From positions 124,001-188,000 of the forward strand of contig NZ_FOJF01000002.1 in NCBI RefSeq assembly GCF_900110995.1: a stretch of DNA of 64,000 bases, written 5' to 3'. Positions 1-9,924 of the stretch are shown piece by piece (positions within the stretch are counted from its first letter, which is position 1; every line of letters begins with the position of its first letter). The notes under the pieces were generated by a model. It was not told the origin of the DNA, made no database searches, and was given only the letters and a program-made list of their open reading frames with translations. The translations under genes were made by a program, and so were the position numbers. The stretch comes from Chitinophaga sp. YR573. GTDB lineage: Bacteria > Bacteroidota > Bacteroidia > Chitinophagales > Chitinophagaceae.

Positions 1-1379
1 CAGGCCGTGCTACCTACTCGTACAACAGGCGTTATTTCCTGGAATTCAGCTTTGGGTATAACGGGTCGGAACGCTTTTCTGCAAACCATCGTTATGGATT
101 CTTTCCCACCCTGGGCGCTTCATGGGTGGTATCAAACGAGCCATTCTGGAAAGGAATGACAGGTTTTGTAGACAGGTTAAAAATAAGAGGCAGTTATGGG
201 CTGGCGGGTAATGATGCTATTGGTTCCCAACGCTTCTTTTACATGTCTGATGTAAATCTGAATGCAGGTTATCCTACTTACTTTGGTACCAATAACGGAT
301 ATATCCGTAATGGGGTGTATATCAATAATTACGCTAATCCTGATGTTACGTGGGAGACTTCCAAACAAACCAACATCGGACTGGAAGTTACCTTGTTTAA
401 GAACCTGAACATCATTGCAGAGATTTACAAACAGCATCGTGAGAATATCCTGATGAACAGGGCCTCTATTCCATCTACGATGGGACTGGAAGCCGGTATT
501 GCGGCCAACCTTGGTTCCGCTTCTTCAAAAGGGCTTGATCTGGAAATAAATTATAAGCAGAATTTTGGGGAGCATCTGTGGGTATCTGCAAGAGGTAACC
601 TCACCGCAACCGAAAATAAGTATGAACGTTATGAAGAGCCGGTATATGCCGAAGCATGGCGGTACAGGGCCGGAAAACCTATCAATCAGAACTTCGGATA
701 CATAGCAGAAAGACTTTTCGTAGATGATAAAGAAGCCGCTGTTTCTCCACGGCAGATTTTTTCTACCAATGGTATTGCACCCATAGGCGGAGATATCAAA
801 TACAGGGATATCAATAGAGACGGACAGATCACAGAAGCGGATAAAGTGCCTATAGGTTTGCCAACCACTCCGCAAATAGTATATGGGTTCGGATTTTCTG
901 CCGGTTACAGGAACTTTGATTTATCTGCCTTTTTCCAGGGTCTGGCACGCACTACCCTGTTTATAGATCCAAGATATGTAAGTCCATTCGTTATACCGCC
1001 TTATGGCTCCAACATCAATGGACAATCACAGTTAATGAAAGCCTGGGCAGATGACCATTGGTCTGAAGAAAATCAGAACCTGTATGCGCAGTATCCCCGC
1101 TTAGGTACCAGTGCTACTTTAATAGACAATAACCTGCAAACAAGTACCTGGTGGATGCGTGATGGCAGTTTTATCCGCCTGAAATCCCTGGAATTTGGGT
1201 ACACCTTACCAAAGAGCATCTTGAAGAGAGCCGCTATATCCAATTGCAGGATCTACTTCAGTGGTTTAAACCTCTTCACCTGGAGCCGCTTTAAACTATG
1301 GGACCCTGAACTGGGAGGTAATGGATTTGCCTATCCTGTGCAGAAGGTTTTCAATGCGGGATTAAATGTTAACTTCTAA
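1..1379 (+). CDS. SusC/RagA-type TonB-linked outer-membrane transporter, C-terminal part
   Basis: This gene is cut by the window start. The frame is open from base 3 and gives about 458 residues before the stop, which is the C-terminal beta-barrel half of a SusC protein of roughly 1000 residues. Visible family signatures are the barrel stretch RYGFFPTLGASW near the beginning, a DINRDG segment typical of the late barrel of SusC proteins, and a C-terminus ending in hydrophobic-aromatic alternation (LNVNF) as in outer-membrane barrels. The N-terminal carboxypeptidase-like domain, TonB box and plug lie outside the window. SusC imports glycan fragments across the outer membrane with SusD as lid. 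The next gene is SusD, and downstream genes act on fucose, so the cargo is probably a fucosylated glycan (inference). Confidence 0.95.
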   Translation, partial: GRATYSYNRRYFLEFSFGYNGSERFSANHRYGFFPTLGASWVVSNEPFWKGMTGFVDRLKIRGSYGLAGNDAIGSQRFFYMSDVNLNAGYPTYFGTNNGYIRNGVYINNYANPDVTWETSKQTNIGLEVTLFKNLNIIAEIYKQHRENILMNRASIPSTMGLEAGIAANLGSASSKGLDLEINYKQNFGEHLWVSARGNLTATENKYERYEEPVYAEAWRYRAGKPINQNFGYIAERLFVDDKEAAVSPRQIFSTNGIAPIGGDIKYRDINRDGQITEADKVPIGLPTTPQIVYGFGFSAGYRNFDLSAFFQGLARTTLFIDPRYVSPFVIPPYGSNINGQSQLMKAWADDHWSEENQNLYAQYPRLGTSATLIDNNLQTSTWWMRDGSFIRLKSLEFGYTLPKSILKRAAISNCRIYFSGLNLFTWSRFKLWDPELGGNGFAYPVQKVFNAGLNVNF

Positions 1380-1389
1380 AACTACAACG

Positions 1390-3288
1390 ATGAGAAGTAT
1401 TTATTTCCTGATATTATTACTCTCTGCTGTTTCCTGTAAGAAATACCTGAATGTAACGCCGGAAAATGTAGGTACACTGGAATATGCTTTCAGAAACAGG
1501 AATGAAGCAGAGAATTATCTCTTTACCTGTTATTCCACATTACAATTTATGAGCAATGTGGCAATGAATGCCGGTTTTACAGGTTCCGCAGAAATTATAT
1601 ATCCCAACAACCTGAGTGAGCATCCTGTATTTGAAGGAGGCTTTAATATGATACGTGGTACACAAAACGTGATCTCTCCTTCACTGAATTACTGGGATGG
1701 AGAAAACGGTGGCGTATCATTGTATGTAGCTATCCGCAGATGTAATATTTTCCTGGATAATATAGACCTGCCGGTAGATCTTTCCGCTACGGAAAAAAAG
1801 AGATGGATTGCGGAGGCGAAATTCATGAAAGCCTACTATCATTTTTATTTAGCCAGGATGTACGGCTCTATTCCTGTAATCAGGAAAAACCTGCCCGTGA
1901 ATGCTTCTACAGAAGCAGTGAGAGTGAAAAGAGAGCCAGTCGATTCCGTGTTTAATTATATCGTACAACTGCTGGATGAAGCAATCCCTGATCTGCCGCC
2001 TTCTATCGAAAACCAGGTGAAAGAATTAGGACGTATTACCAGTGTGGCAGCCATGTCCGTAAAGGCAGAGGTATTGGCTACAGCGGCTAGTCCGTTATTT
2101 AATGGCAATCCTGATTATGCAGGATTTAAGGACAAAGACGGAACAGCATTGTTTCCTGCAAGTTATGATGCACAGAAATGGCAAAAGGCTGCTGATGCCT
2201 GTAAGGCGGCTATATTAGCCAGCGAAGAACAGGGACTTCATTTGTATACGTTCATTGTGCCTGCCAATATCAGTAAGTTGTCTGATTCACTAAAACAATT
2301 ATTAACTATCCAAAATGCTGTTACGGAGAAATGGGATGTAAACCCTGAACTCATCTGGGCCTTGAATCCAACGTTTGGGTATCAATCATGCTGCATACCC
2401 CGTATGACTTCCAAATCCGTTGCAAACGTAACTTCTGCATCTTCGAATTTTGCGGTACCGGAGTCTGTAGCAGAGTTGTTCTATACCCGTAACGGTGTGC
2501 CTATCAACGAAGATAAAACATGGGATTATGCAGGACGTTATGGTCTGCGCAGCGGAGATCCTGCTAATAAATATTATATCCGGGAAGGGTATGAGACCAT
2601 TAAAGCCCACTTTAACCGGGAACCCCGCTTTTATGCCAGTATAGGCTTTGATGGAGGGATCTGGTTTGGAAATGGTGTACTGGACCAGGAGAATGCATTG
2701 TCCGTACAGGCGAAAGGCAACACTTCTTTTGCAGGACCTAAAGACCTGATCAGGATTAACATTACCGGCAACTGGCCCAAGAAGCTGGTGCATTACCAGA
2801 CTGTTTTTGATGACGGATTACAGGAAGTCGCTTATCACTTGCCTTTGATCCGGCTGGCGGGCTTGTATTTATTATACGCGGAAACCCTGAATGAAGTAAA
2901 TGGTCCTACCGCAGAAGTATTCCAGTATATAGACCGTGTAAGGCAAAGAGCCGGCTTGCAGGGAATACAGGATGCATGGAGTAACTATTCCCGGTCGCCG
3001 GGTAAGCCATCCACTAAAGATGGTTTACGACAGATCATTCATCAGGAGCGTAGAATAGAATTGTGTTTTGAAGCACAGAGCGGATGGGATTTACGCAGAT
3101 GGAAAGAATTGCAGGGGGTGTTAAGTAGCCCATTACAGGGATGGAGTATTTACGAAACCAGTTCTGCTAATTATTACCGCTTACAAACGCAGCTGGTGCC
3201 GTCTTATGGAATCAGGGAATACCTCTGGCCTGTAAAGGATATAGACCTTACCATCAACCCTAATCTGGTGCAGTCTTTATACTGGTAA
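1390..3288 (+). CDS. SusD/RagB-family glycan-binding lipoprotein
   Basis: This is the outer-membrane lipoprotein partner of the preceding SusC; it captures glycan and closes the SusC pore. The protein has 632 residues from ATG 1390. An in-frame ATG at 1366 lies inside the SusC end, but 1390 puts a clean lipoprotein signal at the N-terminus (hydrophobic run followed by SAVSC, then KKYLNVTPEN), so I prefer it. Family signatures include NRNEAENYLF, AEAKFMKAYYHFYLARMYG, RLAGLYLLYAETLNEV and the C-terminal ERRIELCFE...WDLRRWKE block. It is somewhat longer than the common 500-600 residues. The start is preceded by an A-rich leader also found before the SusD gene at 15142. Confidence 0.95.
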   Translation: MRSIYFLILLLSAVSCKKYLNVTPENVGTLEYAFRNRNEAENYLFTCYSTLQFMSNVAMNAGFTGSAEIIYPNNLSEHPVFEGGFNMIRGTQNVISPSLNYWDGENGGVSLYVAIRRCNIFLDNIDLPVDLSATEKKRWIAEAKFMKAYYHFYLARMYGSIPVIRKNLPVNASTEAVRVKREPVDSVFNYIVQLLDEAIPDLPPSIENQVKELGRITSVAAMSVKAEVLATAASPLFNGNPDYAGFKDKDGTALFPASYDAQKWQKAADACKAAILASEEQGLHLYTFIVPANISKLSDSLKQLLTIQNAVTEKWDVNPELIWALNPTFGYQSCCIPRMTSKSVANVTSASSNFAVPESVAELFYTRNGVPINEDKTWDYAGRYGLRSGDPANKYYIREGYETIKAHFNREPRFYASIGFDGGIWFGNGVLDQENALSVQAKGNTSFAGPKDLIRINITGNWPKKLVHYQTVFDDGLQEVAYHLPLIRLAGLYLLYAETLNEVNGPTAEVFQYIDRVRQRAGLQGIQDAWSNYSRSPGKPSTKDGLRQIIHQERRIELCFEAQSGWDLRRWKELQGVLSSPLQGWSIYETSSANYYRLQTQLVPSYGIREYLWPVKDIDLTINPNLVQSLYW

Positions 3289-3306
3289 CTATTAAAAAAT
3301 ACAATT

Positions 3307-4515
3307 ATGAAGAAGCTATATAGTTGTGCATGCCTGTTGTTGCTTTTCTCTTGTTCTAAACTGGAGAATTACAATGGTGTGGTGTCTACAGATAAATCAA
3401 AGCCGGGTATAGTAACAAATATTAAGGTGATCAACTTTAATGGTGGTGCATACATTACTTACAGCCTGCCGTCATCTGCTAATATCCTCTATGTACTGGC
3501 GGATTATAAAGTGAATGGTACACTTAGCAGGCAAACTAAATCAAGTTATTATTCAGATACTATTGTGGTGAATGGTTTTGCAGATAGTAAAGAATATGAA
3601 GTAACACTGCATGTGGTGAGCCGTGCGAACGTTATGTCTGATGCCGTAATAGCGAAAGTATATCCGGATACTCCTGTGTATAAAATGATCTTTCCTACAG
3701 TAAGTGTAACACCCGACTTTGGCGGTGTAAATATAAAGGCGCTGAATAAATTCAAACAACCTGTAGGCGTAATACTGGTGGAGACAGATCCTGTTACCAA
3801 TCGCTACGAGATCAGAGACCAGTATTATACCAAGTCTGATACGATTGATTATTCGGTAAGAGGGATGGATACCTTACCCAGGAACTTTGGGATTTATATC
3901 CAGGACCAGTGGGGGAATATCTCTGATACACTGAAACAGACACTCAGCCCTATTTTCGAAACACAGCTGGATAAGAACAAATTCTTTGTAGACAAGCTGG
4001 CTACAGATGCCAAAATAGGATATGGCTGGGAACTACCCTATATGTGGGATGGTAATACAGATGGTGGTAGTACCGGCTGGCATACACTGCCCGGTAGTAC
4101 TTTCCCTATCACGGCTACTTTTGGATTAGGCGTATCCGCGAAACTAAGCCGGTTTGCATTGTGGCAACGTACAGGAGATTATACTTACAGTCATGGTAAT
4201 CCACGGGACTTTACCATCTGGGGATCCGAGAAAGATAATCCGGCAGATGTGCAGTTGCCGGTAACTTCCGCACAGGGAGATATGGCGGGTGACTGGATCA
4301 ATATGGGTAACTATCATTATCCTGATCCACCTTCCGGCGCCAGACCAGGCGCTGTAACAGACGAAGATAAAGCCTTTGCGGCGGCAGGTGTAAACTTCAA
4401 TATTCCGTTGGCTAATCCCCGGGTCAAGTTTATCCGCTTTGCAGTAGCTGATACCTGGTCGGGAGGAGATTTTGCACACGTAATAGAAATTACTTTCTGG
4501 GGTAACCCGTATTAA
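3307..4515 (+). CDS. PUL lipoprotein, DUF4959/DUF5126/DUF5000 type (SusE-position glycan-binding protein)
   Basis: A 402-residue predicted surface lipoprotein with signal peptide and lipobox (LLLFSC at about residues 11-16). The layout matches PUL accessory proteins with an N-terminal fibronectin-III-like DUF4959 (about residues 30-125), a middle DUF5126 (about 130-230, starting VYKMIFPTVSV) and a C-terminal galactose-binding-like DUF5000 (about 240-400, with LPYMWDGNTDGGSTGW and the ending HVIEITFWG). The last domain is related to F5/8 type C modules that bind sugars. No catalytic motif is evident. It sits directly after SusD, where SusE/SusF-like surface glycan-binding proteins are encoded. 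A binding role is inferred from family and position; the ligand is unknown. Confidence 0.85.
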   Translation: MKKLYSCACLLLLFSCSKLENYNGVVSTDKSKPGIVTNIKVINFNGGAYITYSLPSSANILYVLADYKVNGTLSRQTKSSYYSDTIVVNGFADSKEYEVTLHVVSRANVMSDAVIAKVYPDTPVYKMIFPTVSVTPDFGGVNIKALNKFKQPVGVILVETDPVTNRYEIRDQYYTKSDTIDYSVRGMDTLPRNFGIYIQDQWGNISDTLKQTLSPIFETQLDKNKFFVDKLATDAKIGYGWELPYMWDGNTDGGSTGWHTLPGSTFPITATFGLGVSAKLSRFALWQRTGDYTYSHGNPRDFTIWGSEKDNPADVQLPVTSAQGDMAGDWINMGNYHYPDPPSGARPGAVTDEDKAFAAAGVNFNIPLANPRVKFIRFAVADTWSGGDFAHVIEITFWGNPY

Positions 4516-4526
4516 AATATGCAACT

Positions 4527-5723
4527 ATGAGATTATTCATTTTAGCAGGTCTTATTTGCATGATGGGATGCAGCAAGAAGGCTACTGATTATCGCTCTTT
4601 TTTAAACGGTGGGGAGATTGTATATCCCGGCACTGTTTCAAATATCAAAGTCTCTCCGGGTAACGGACGTATACAGATCCGCTGGCAACCCAGTCCGGAC
4701 CCCAGTGTGAAGAAGTATATTGTTTTTTGGAATAATGGTATTGATTCTTCTGTTATACCAGCTACTACAAGCAACCCGGGAGATACCGTAAAGTGTATCA
4801 TCAGTAACCTGGGCGAATACACGTATAGTTTTTTAATTTATTCTTATGATTCAGCAGGCAATCGCTCTATTGCTTCTGCAATCAATAATGTAAAAGTCTA
4901 TGGCAATAGTTATCTGAGTAGTCTGTATAACCGGCCTTATGATGTTATAGAACCTGGTGTATATAATTCACCTACTGCTGTTACATTGAAATTTGGTATA
5001 CCGGATACCATCAACGTTACCACTGAAATCCGTTACACAGATGCAAATGGAATAACGCAACAGCAATGGTTATCTCCGGATAGTACGTCTATCAGTATTG
5101 GTAGTTATCAGCCAGGGTCTGTTATTTATTATAAGTCGGGGTACATACCTGTGCGCGGCGCCATAGATACTTTCTTCGTAACTTATTATGATTCTCTTCC
5201 TAATATCCCCGTATTATGTAATAAGTCATTGTTCAGCGCTTTGCAATTGCCGAATGATGTGGGAACCTATGAAGGTCAGACAGGATTGGATAAACTATGG
5301 GATGGAAGCGTAGGGCCACAATCTTACCCTAACATATTCCATAGTGATGGTAATCACTCTTTACCACATCATTTCACATTTGATATGGGACAGCTGTATA
5401 ACGAGTTAACACATGTGGAAATCACAGGAAGAAATTGCTGTAACAACCCGGACCATTTTGAAGTATGGGGTATTGCAGATATCACGAATGCGGCTACAAC
5501 ATTACCAGGTAATGATGCTGGCTGGAAGGATGAAGCAGTAGCAAAGGGCTGGACATTATTACAGGACGTTACAAGAACAGATGATGGCATAGCGCCTTTT
5601 AAAATTAACCTGAGGGCGGGTATTCCGGCAGTAAGGTATATCAGGATCAGGGTGCTGCATGTAACAAGTGGAGATAGCAATTATAGCAACATCAGTGAAT
5701 TGTCTTTCTGGGCAAGGCCATAA
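4527..5723 (+). CDS. PUL lipoprotein, DUF4998 with C-terminal F5/8-type-C-like domain
   Basis: A 398-residue predicted lipoprotein; the signal ends in a lipobox-like MMGC at about residues 12-15. The N-terminal part (FLNGGEIVYPG, then NGRIQIRWQPSPDPSVKKY and the fibronectin-like YSFLIYSYDSAGNRS) is characteristic of DUF4998. The C-terminal half (about 260-398, with KLWDGSVGPQSYPNIFH and the ending ISELSFWARP) looks like a discoidin/F5/8 type C carbohydrate-binding fold. It follows the DUF4959/DUF5000 protein by 11 bases and precedes the fucosidase, so the two lipoproteins probably form the surface-binding layer of the same PUL. No enzymatic motif is visible; the binding role is inference. Confidence 0.8.
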   Translation: MRLFILAGLICMMGCSKKATDYRSFLNGGEIVYPGTVSNIKVSPGNGRIQIRWQPSPDPSVKKYIVFWNNGIDSSVIPATTSNPGDTVKCIISNLGEYTYSFLIYSYDSAGNRSIASAINNVKVYGNSYLSSLYNRPYDVIEPGVYNSPTAVTLKFGIPDTINVTTEIRYTDANGITQQQWLSPDSTSISIGSYQPGSVIYYKSGYIPVRGAIDTFFVTYYDSLPNIPVLCNKSLFSALQLPNDVGTYEGQTGLDKLWDGSVGPQSYPNIFHSDGNHSLPHHFTFDMGQLYNELTHVEITGRNCCNNPDHFEVWGIADITNAATTLPGNDAGWKDEAVAKGWTLLQDVTRTDDGIAPFKINLRAGIPAVRYIRIRVLHVTSGDSNYSNISELSFWARP

Positions 5724-5754
5724 AATATATTATCAGGTCTCAAACATATAAATC

Positions 5755-7053
5755 ATGAAACAATTAGTAGTCGTATTCTTTTTATGCCTCTCACATGCAA
5801 TGGCACAACAAAAAATGGTAGACCCGGCGATTAAAACACCGGCCCGGGTAATGGATGACTTTATGAGCAAACGCTTTGGAATGTTTATCCACTGGGGGCC
5901 TGTAACACTACGGGGAACAGAAATAGGCTGGAGCAGAAACAACGAAGTACAGGAGGCCGATTATGATAGCCTGTACCGGGAGTTTAACCCCGTGTTATTT
6001 AATGCAGAAACATGGGTAAAAACAGCAAAGGATGCAGGAATGAAATACCTGACCATCACCTCTAAACACCATGATGGTTTTTGTTTATGGCCAACTGCTT
6101 ACTCCTCTTATAACATTATGAACACTCCTTTTAAAAGGGATGTAGTAGGAGAACTGGCAGCTGCCTGTAAAAAATATAACATCAAATTCTGTATCTATTT
6201 CACGGTACTCGACTGGCACGATAAAGATTATGCTATTCATAATCCTCACAAGTCAGTGATTGATCCGGATGCTGATATGAACAAATTTGTAGCAAGGATG
6301 AAAAATGAATTGAAAGAGATCATTACAAAATATCATCCTTACATGCTCTGGTTTGATGGTAACTGGGAAAGCCCATGGAAACAGGATTATGCAGTAGATG
6401 TATACACTTATCTTAAAAAATTAGATCCCAATGTGATTATCAACAACCGTTTAAGCACCAGCAAACTACAGGATACATTGATCTCCGTAAGAGCGGGGGA
6501 TTATAACACACCTGAACAACGGATAGGAGAAATGGATATGACACAACCATGGGAATCCTGTATGACAATCGCGAACCAGTGGGCATGGAAACCTAACGAT
6601 CAGATGAAGTCCTTGAAAGAGTGTATACAAACATTGGCAAAATCTTCCGGTGGAAACGGGAACCTGCTCTTTAATGTAGGGCCTATGCCGGATGGACGTA
6701 TAGAAGCGCGTCAGGTAACACGGTTAAAGGAAATGGGAGCCTGGTTGAATAAGTATGGAGAAAGCATTTATAACACCAAAGGTGGGCCTTATAAACCCAA
6801 TGCTGCCTATGCAGCAACACGTAAAGGAAATAAGATTTACCTGCATGTGTTTGAAGCTAAACAAACACTTACGTTACCTGCTATTCCCGGGCTTAAGATA
6901 GAAAAAGCATATTTATTGAAAGGAGCTGCAATAGTATATAAGCAGGATGCAAATGCAGTAACAATTGATTTGCCAGCTCAGTTACCTGATGTAAATGATA
7001 CGGTGATTGTATTGGAATTAAATGGAACTACAACAGACATACCGGTAATATGA
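5755..7053 (+). CDS. Secreted GH29 alpha-L-fucosidase
   Basis: Retaining alpha-L-fucosidase expected to release terminal L-fucose from glycans in the periplasm or at the surface. The protein has 432 residues with a type I signal peptide (to about AMAQQ, residue 19). GH29 signatures are KRFGMFIHWGPV near residue 39, KYLTITSKHHDGFCLW near residue 97, and the nucleophile region YMLWFDGNW, which places the catalytic aspartate at D201. NGNLLFNVGPMPDG is the usual late GH29 block. A compact C-terminal beta domain (about 345-425) follows the barrel. Its stop overlaps the start of the fuconate dehydratase-like gene by four bases, which ties hydrolysis to fucose catabolism. The linkage preference cannot be read from sequence. 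Confidence 0.93.
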   Translation: MKQLVVVFFLCLSHAMAQQKMVDPAIKTPARVMDDFMSKRFGMFIHWGPVTLRGTEIGWSRNNEVQEADYDSLYREFNPVLFNAETWVKTAKDAGMKYLTITSKHHDGFCLWPTAYSSYNIMNTPFKRDVVGELAAACKKYNIKFCIYFTVLDWHDKDYAIHNPHKSVIDPDADMNKFVARMKNELKEIITKYHPYMLWFDGNWESPWKQDYAVDVYTYLKKLDPNVIINNRLSTSKLQDTLISVRAGDYNTPEQRIGEMDMTQPWESCMTIANQWAWKPNDQMKSLKECIQTLAKSSGGNGNLLFNVGPMPDGRIEARQVTRLKEMGAWLNKYGESIYNTKGGPYKPNAAYAATRKGNKIYLHVFEAKQTLTLPAIPGLKIEKAYLLKGAAIVYKQDANAVTIDLPAQLPDVNDTVIVLELNGTTTDIPVI

Positions 7054-8273
7054 TTAAAGAAATAAAAGTAAGAGATGCGCGGTTCCCGCTTGCAAAAGGG
7101 GCTGGCAGTGATGCAATTCACCGGGATCCGGTGTATTCTTATGCTGTTACAGAACTAAAAGATGATAGTGGACTTACCGGAACCGGACTGGCTTTTACAT
7201 TGGGAGAAGGGAATGATCTTGTTTGTAAAGCCGCGCAGTTTTATGCAGAAAGGCTAAAGGGGATGGATATAGAAGACCTGATGTTTGATTTCGGGAGGGT
7301 GTTTAATGAATTGTCCAATGAGCAGCAGTTCCGCTGGCTGGGGCCTCATAAAGGAGTGGTTCACCTGGCGCTGGCATCCGTGACGAATGCCTGTTATGAT
7401 CTGTGGGCAAAAAAGAGAGGTGTACCACTCTGGAAATTGCTGATAGATCTTTCTCCCGAAGAGATAATAAGTACACTGGATTTTTCATACCTGGAAGATG
7501 AGTTGACAAAAGAACAGGCATTGCAGTTAATGAAAGATAATAGTACCGGCCGTACAGCAAGAGAAAGTATTATCAACAGTGGTTATCCGGGTTATGATAC
7601 TTCAATTGGCTGGTTTAATTATTCAGATGAAAAGGTAAGAGAGAATACAAAGGTCGCTGTAGCCAATGGGTTTAATGCCATGAAGCTGAAGGTAGGTTCT
7701 GCGGATGCGACTCGGGATATCCGCCGGGCACATATTGTAAGAGAAGCCGCAGGAGATGATGTAAAGGTGATGTTAGATGCTAATCAGCAATGGACGCTGC
7801 CACAGGCTATGAAGATCTGTAAGCAGTTGCAGACGATGAACCCATATTGGATAGAAGAACCTACACATCCTGATGATATACTGGGCCATAAAACATTGGC
7901 AGATGCCATTGCGCCTACAAAGCTGGCGCTGGGAGAACATGTACCTAACCGGATTATTTTTAAGAACTACCTGCAAACAGGTTGTGCCGGTTTTATGCAG
8001 GTAGATGCTGTGCGGGTAGGAGGTGTGAGCGAGTTTATCACCATCAGTTTACTATGCCGTAAGTTTGGTGTTCCGGTAGTGCCACATGTAGGAGATATGG
8101 GGCAGTTGCATCAGCACCTGGTATTGTTTAATCACATTGCTTTAGGACATGAAGCCTTGTTTTTAGAACATATCCCGCATTTGCAGCAACATTTTATAAA
8201 CCCGGTGAAAATAGAAAACGGGGTGTATATAACACCACAGGAAGCAGGCAGTAGCTGCGATCTAAAATTATAA
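7050..8273 (+). CDS. L-fuconate dehydratase-like enolase-superfamily enzyme
   Basis: Predicted cytoplasmic enzyme converting L-fuconate to 2-keto-3-deoxy-L-fuconate. At 407 residues it is close to bacterial fuconate dehydratase and human ENOSF1. It shows the family's N-terminal block (VRDARFPLAKGAGSDA...DP.YS), RWLGPHKGVVHLALASV, the KxK motif MKLKV with K214 as candidate base, metal ligands D243 (MLDANQ), E269 (WIEEP) and E296 (LGEH), and a late histidine H346 (PHVGDMG). No signal peptide is seen. It overlaps the fucosidase gene by four bases and is followed at once by a symporter and further fucose genes. Related acid-sugar dehydratases are possible, but the close motif match and fucosidase neighbour favour fuconate. 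Confidence 0.87.
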   Translation: MIKEIKVRDARFPLAKGAGSDAIHRDPVYSYAVTELKDDSGLTGTGLAFTLGEGNDLVCKAAQFYAERLKGMDIEDLMFDFGRVFNELSNEQQFRWLGPHKGVVHLALASVTNACYDLWAKKRGVPLWKLLIDLSPEEIISTLDFSYLEDELTKEQALQLMKDNSTGRTARESIINSGYPGYDTSIGWFNYSDEKVRENTKVAVANGFNAMKLKVGSADATRDIRRAHIVREAAGDDVKVMLDANQQWTLPQAMKICKQLQTMNPYWIEEPTHPDDILGHKTLADAIAPTKLALGEHVPNRIIFKNYLQTGCAGFMQVDAVRVGGVSEFITISLLCRKFGVPVVPHVGDMGQLHQHLVLFNHIALGHEALFLEHIPHLQQHFINPVKIENGVYITPQEAGSSCDLKL

Positions 8274-8275
8274 TT

Positions 8276-9913
8276 ATGATTAAATCATTGGACCTTACTG
8301 TAAGTATCCTCTATATCATTGGTATTGTAGGTATCGGCTTATGGTCTGGTATTAAACACCGGAGAAAGAATAAAGGCAATGCTGCCAGCGAATATTTCCT
8401 GGCAGGGAAAACGCTGCGCTGGCCGATGATAGGACTGGCACTCTTTGCTACCAATATCTCTTGTGTACATCTGGTAAGTCTTGCACAAAGCGGATTTGAC
8501 ACCGGCCTGCTGAATGGTAACTTTGAATGGATGGCCGCTTTTACTTTAATCCTGCTGGCATTGTTTTTTGCTCCCTTTTACATTAAATCCGGGGTAGCGA
8601 CCCTGCCAGATTTCCTGGAGAAAAGATATGACAGGGCCAGTCGTGACTGGCTGGCCATTGTATCAGTAGTCTCCGCCATCATCATTCATATTGCATTCTC
8701 CCTGCTGGCAGGTGGTATTGTACTGCATACTTTGTTTGGCGTGGATATGTACACCAGTGTGATCATTATCTCCTTACTAACAGCATTATATACCATTGTA
8801 GGTGGTTTGACAGCCGTGGTTGTCACAGAGTCTATCCAGACGATAGTGCTCTTAACAGGTGCAGTAGTCATCAGTATTGCGGCGTATCATAAGATGGGTG
8901 GCTGGCAACCTATGGTGGATGTATTACAGCAGCATAATCAAATGAATAAGCTGTCAATGATGCGTCCACATGGAGATGAGAGTGGCATGCCCTGGTACGC
9001 TGTATTCCTGGGTTACCCGGTACTGGGTATCTGGTACTGGTGTGCTGACCAGACAATCGTGCAGCGGGTATTAGGTGCAAAAGATGAGAATCATGCAAGG
9101 GTAGGGCCACTGTTCTGCGGGTTTATCAAGATACTGCCGGTATTCATCTTTGTATTGCCCGGATTGTTTGCCTACACATTATCACAAACAGGTTTGCTGG
9201 ATGTGAGTTCGTTAAGAACTGCCACAGGGATTAACAGTAAAGGAATTTATACATTGATGATTACACAATTATTACCTACAGGTTTGATAGGAGTATTGGT
9301 AGCTGCGTTATTATCCGGCCTTATGAGCCAGGTATCAGGTGCATTGAACTCTATTTCAACGATGGCCAGTTATGATATTTATCAGCGGTATTATCCAGAT
9401 ACTACAGATAAACAACTGGTCATAGCAGGTAAGATATCCGCCGGTATTGCGCTGGTACTATCTCTTGCATTAATGCCTTTGTTAAATAGCTATGAGAGCC
9501 TGTTCAATGGCCTGAACGATATTATTGCACATATCGCACCACCTATTACCTGTGTATTCCTGCTGGGTGTTTTCTGGAAGAAAGCTTCTGCAGTATCTGC
9601 GAAATATACACTGTGGATAGGTTCTGCACTGGGAGTAGTAGTATTCATCATTAATAAGCTGTATCAGGATACTATTATCGGGCATATTCCTTTTATGATG
9701 ATGGCGTTTTACCTGTTCTGTATTTGTGCCGTAATGCAAATAGTTTTCTCTTATGCTTATCCGGTAAAGCATACCGCAGAGAGTAGCACTTTATACTGGA
9801 AAACTCCCTGGGAACCTTTGCAAAGCCAGGGTTGGAAAGGGCTATTAAATTATAAGTTTTTATCCGTATTACTATTGCTGGTAATGGGTGTATTATTTTG
9901 GTTGTTCCGTTAA
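8276..9913 (+). CDS. Sodium:solute symporter (SSS family), probable L-fucose importer
   Basis: A 545-residue inner-membrane protein of the SSS/SGLT family, with about 13-14 hydrophobic segments beginning at residue 7. Family features include AASEYFLAGKTLRWPMIGLALFATNIS near the first loop, the GWQPMVDVL region and the core segment ALLSGLMSQVSGALNSISTM. It starts two bases after the dehydratase stop, so it is part of the operon. SSS members take up sugars, sialic acid or organic acids with Na+; next to a fucosidase and fuconate dehydratase the likely cargo is free L-fucose (inference). A FucP-type MFS permease is not present in the window. Confidence 0.9.
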   Translation: MIKSLDLTVSILYIIGIVGIGLWSGIKHRRKNKGNAASEYFLAGKTLRWPMIGLALFATNISCVHLVSLAQSGFDTGLLNGNFEWMAAFTLILLALFFAPFYIKSGVATLPDFLEKRYDRASRDWLAIVSVVSAIIIHIAFSLLAGGIVLHTLFGVDMYTSVIIISLLTALYTIVGGLTAVVVTESIQTIVLLTGAVVISIAAYHKMGGWQPMVDVLQQHNQMNKLSMMRPHGDESGMPWYAVFLGYPVLGIWYWCADQTIVQRVLGAKDENHARVGPLFCGFIKILPVFIFVLPGLFAYTLSQTGLLDVSSLRTATGINSKGIYTLMITQLLPTGLIGVLVAALLSGLMSQVSGALNSISTMASYDIYQRYYPDTTDKQLVIAGKISAGIALVLSLALMPLLNSYESLFNGLNDIIAHIAPPITCVFLLGVFWKKASAVSAKYTLWIGSALGVVVFIINKLYQDTIIGHIPFMMMAFYLFCICAVMQIVFSYAYPVKHTAESSTLYWKTPWEPLQSQGWKGLLNYKFLSVLLLLVMGVLFWLFR

Positions 9914-9924
9914 AAAGGAAGCGT

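Noticed and set aside
177..875. Minus-strand frames of 86, 116 and 60 codons under the first SusC gene
   Set aside because: They lie opposite a well-supported SusC barrel, lack any domain or signal, and have compositions typical of antisense reading.
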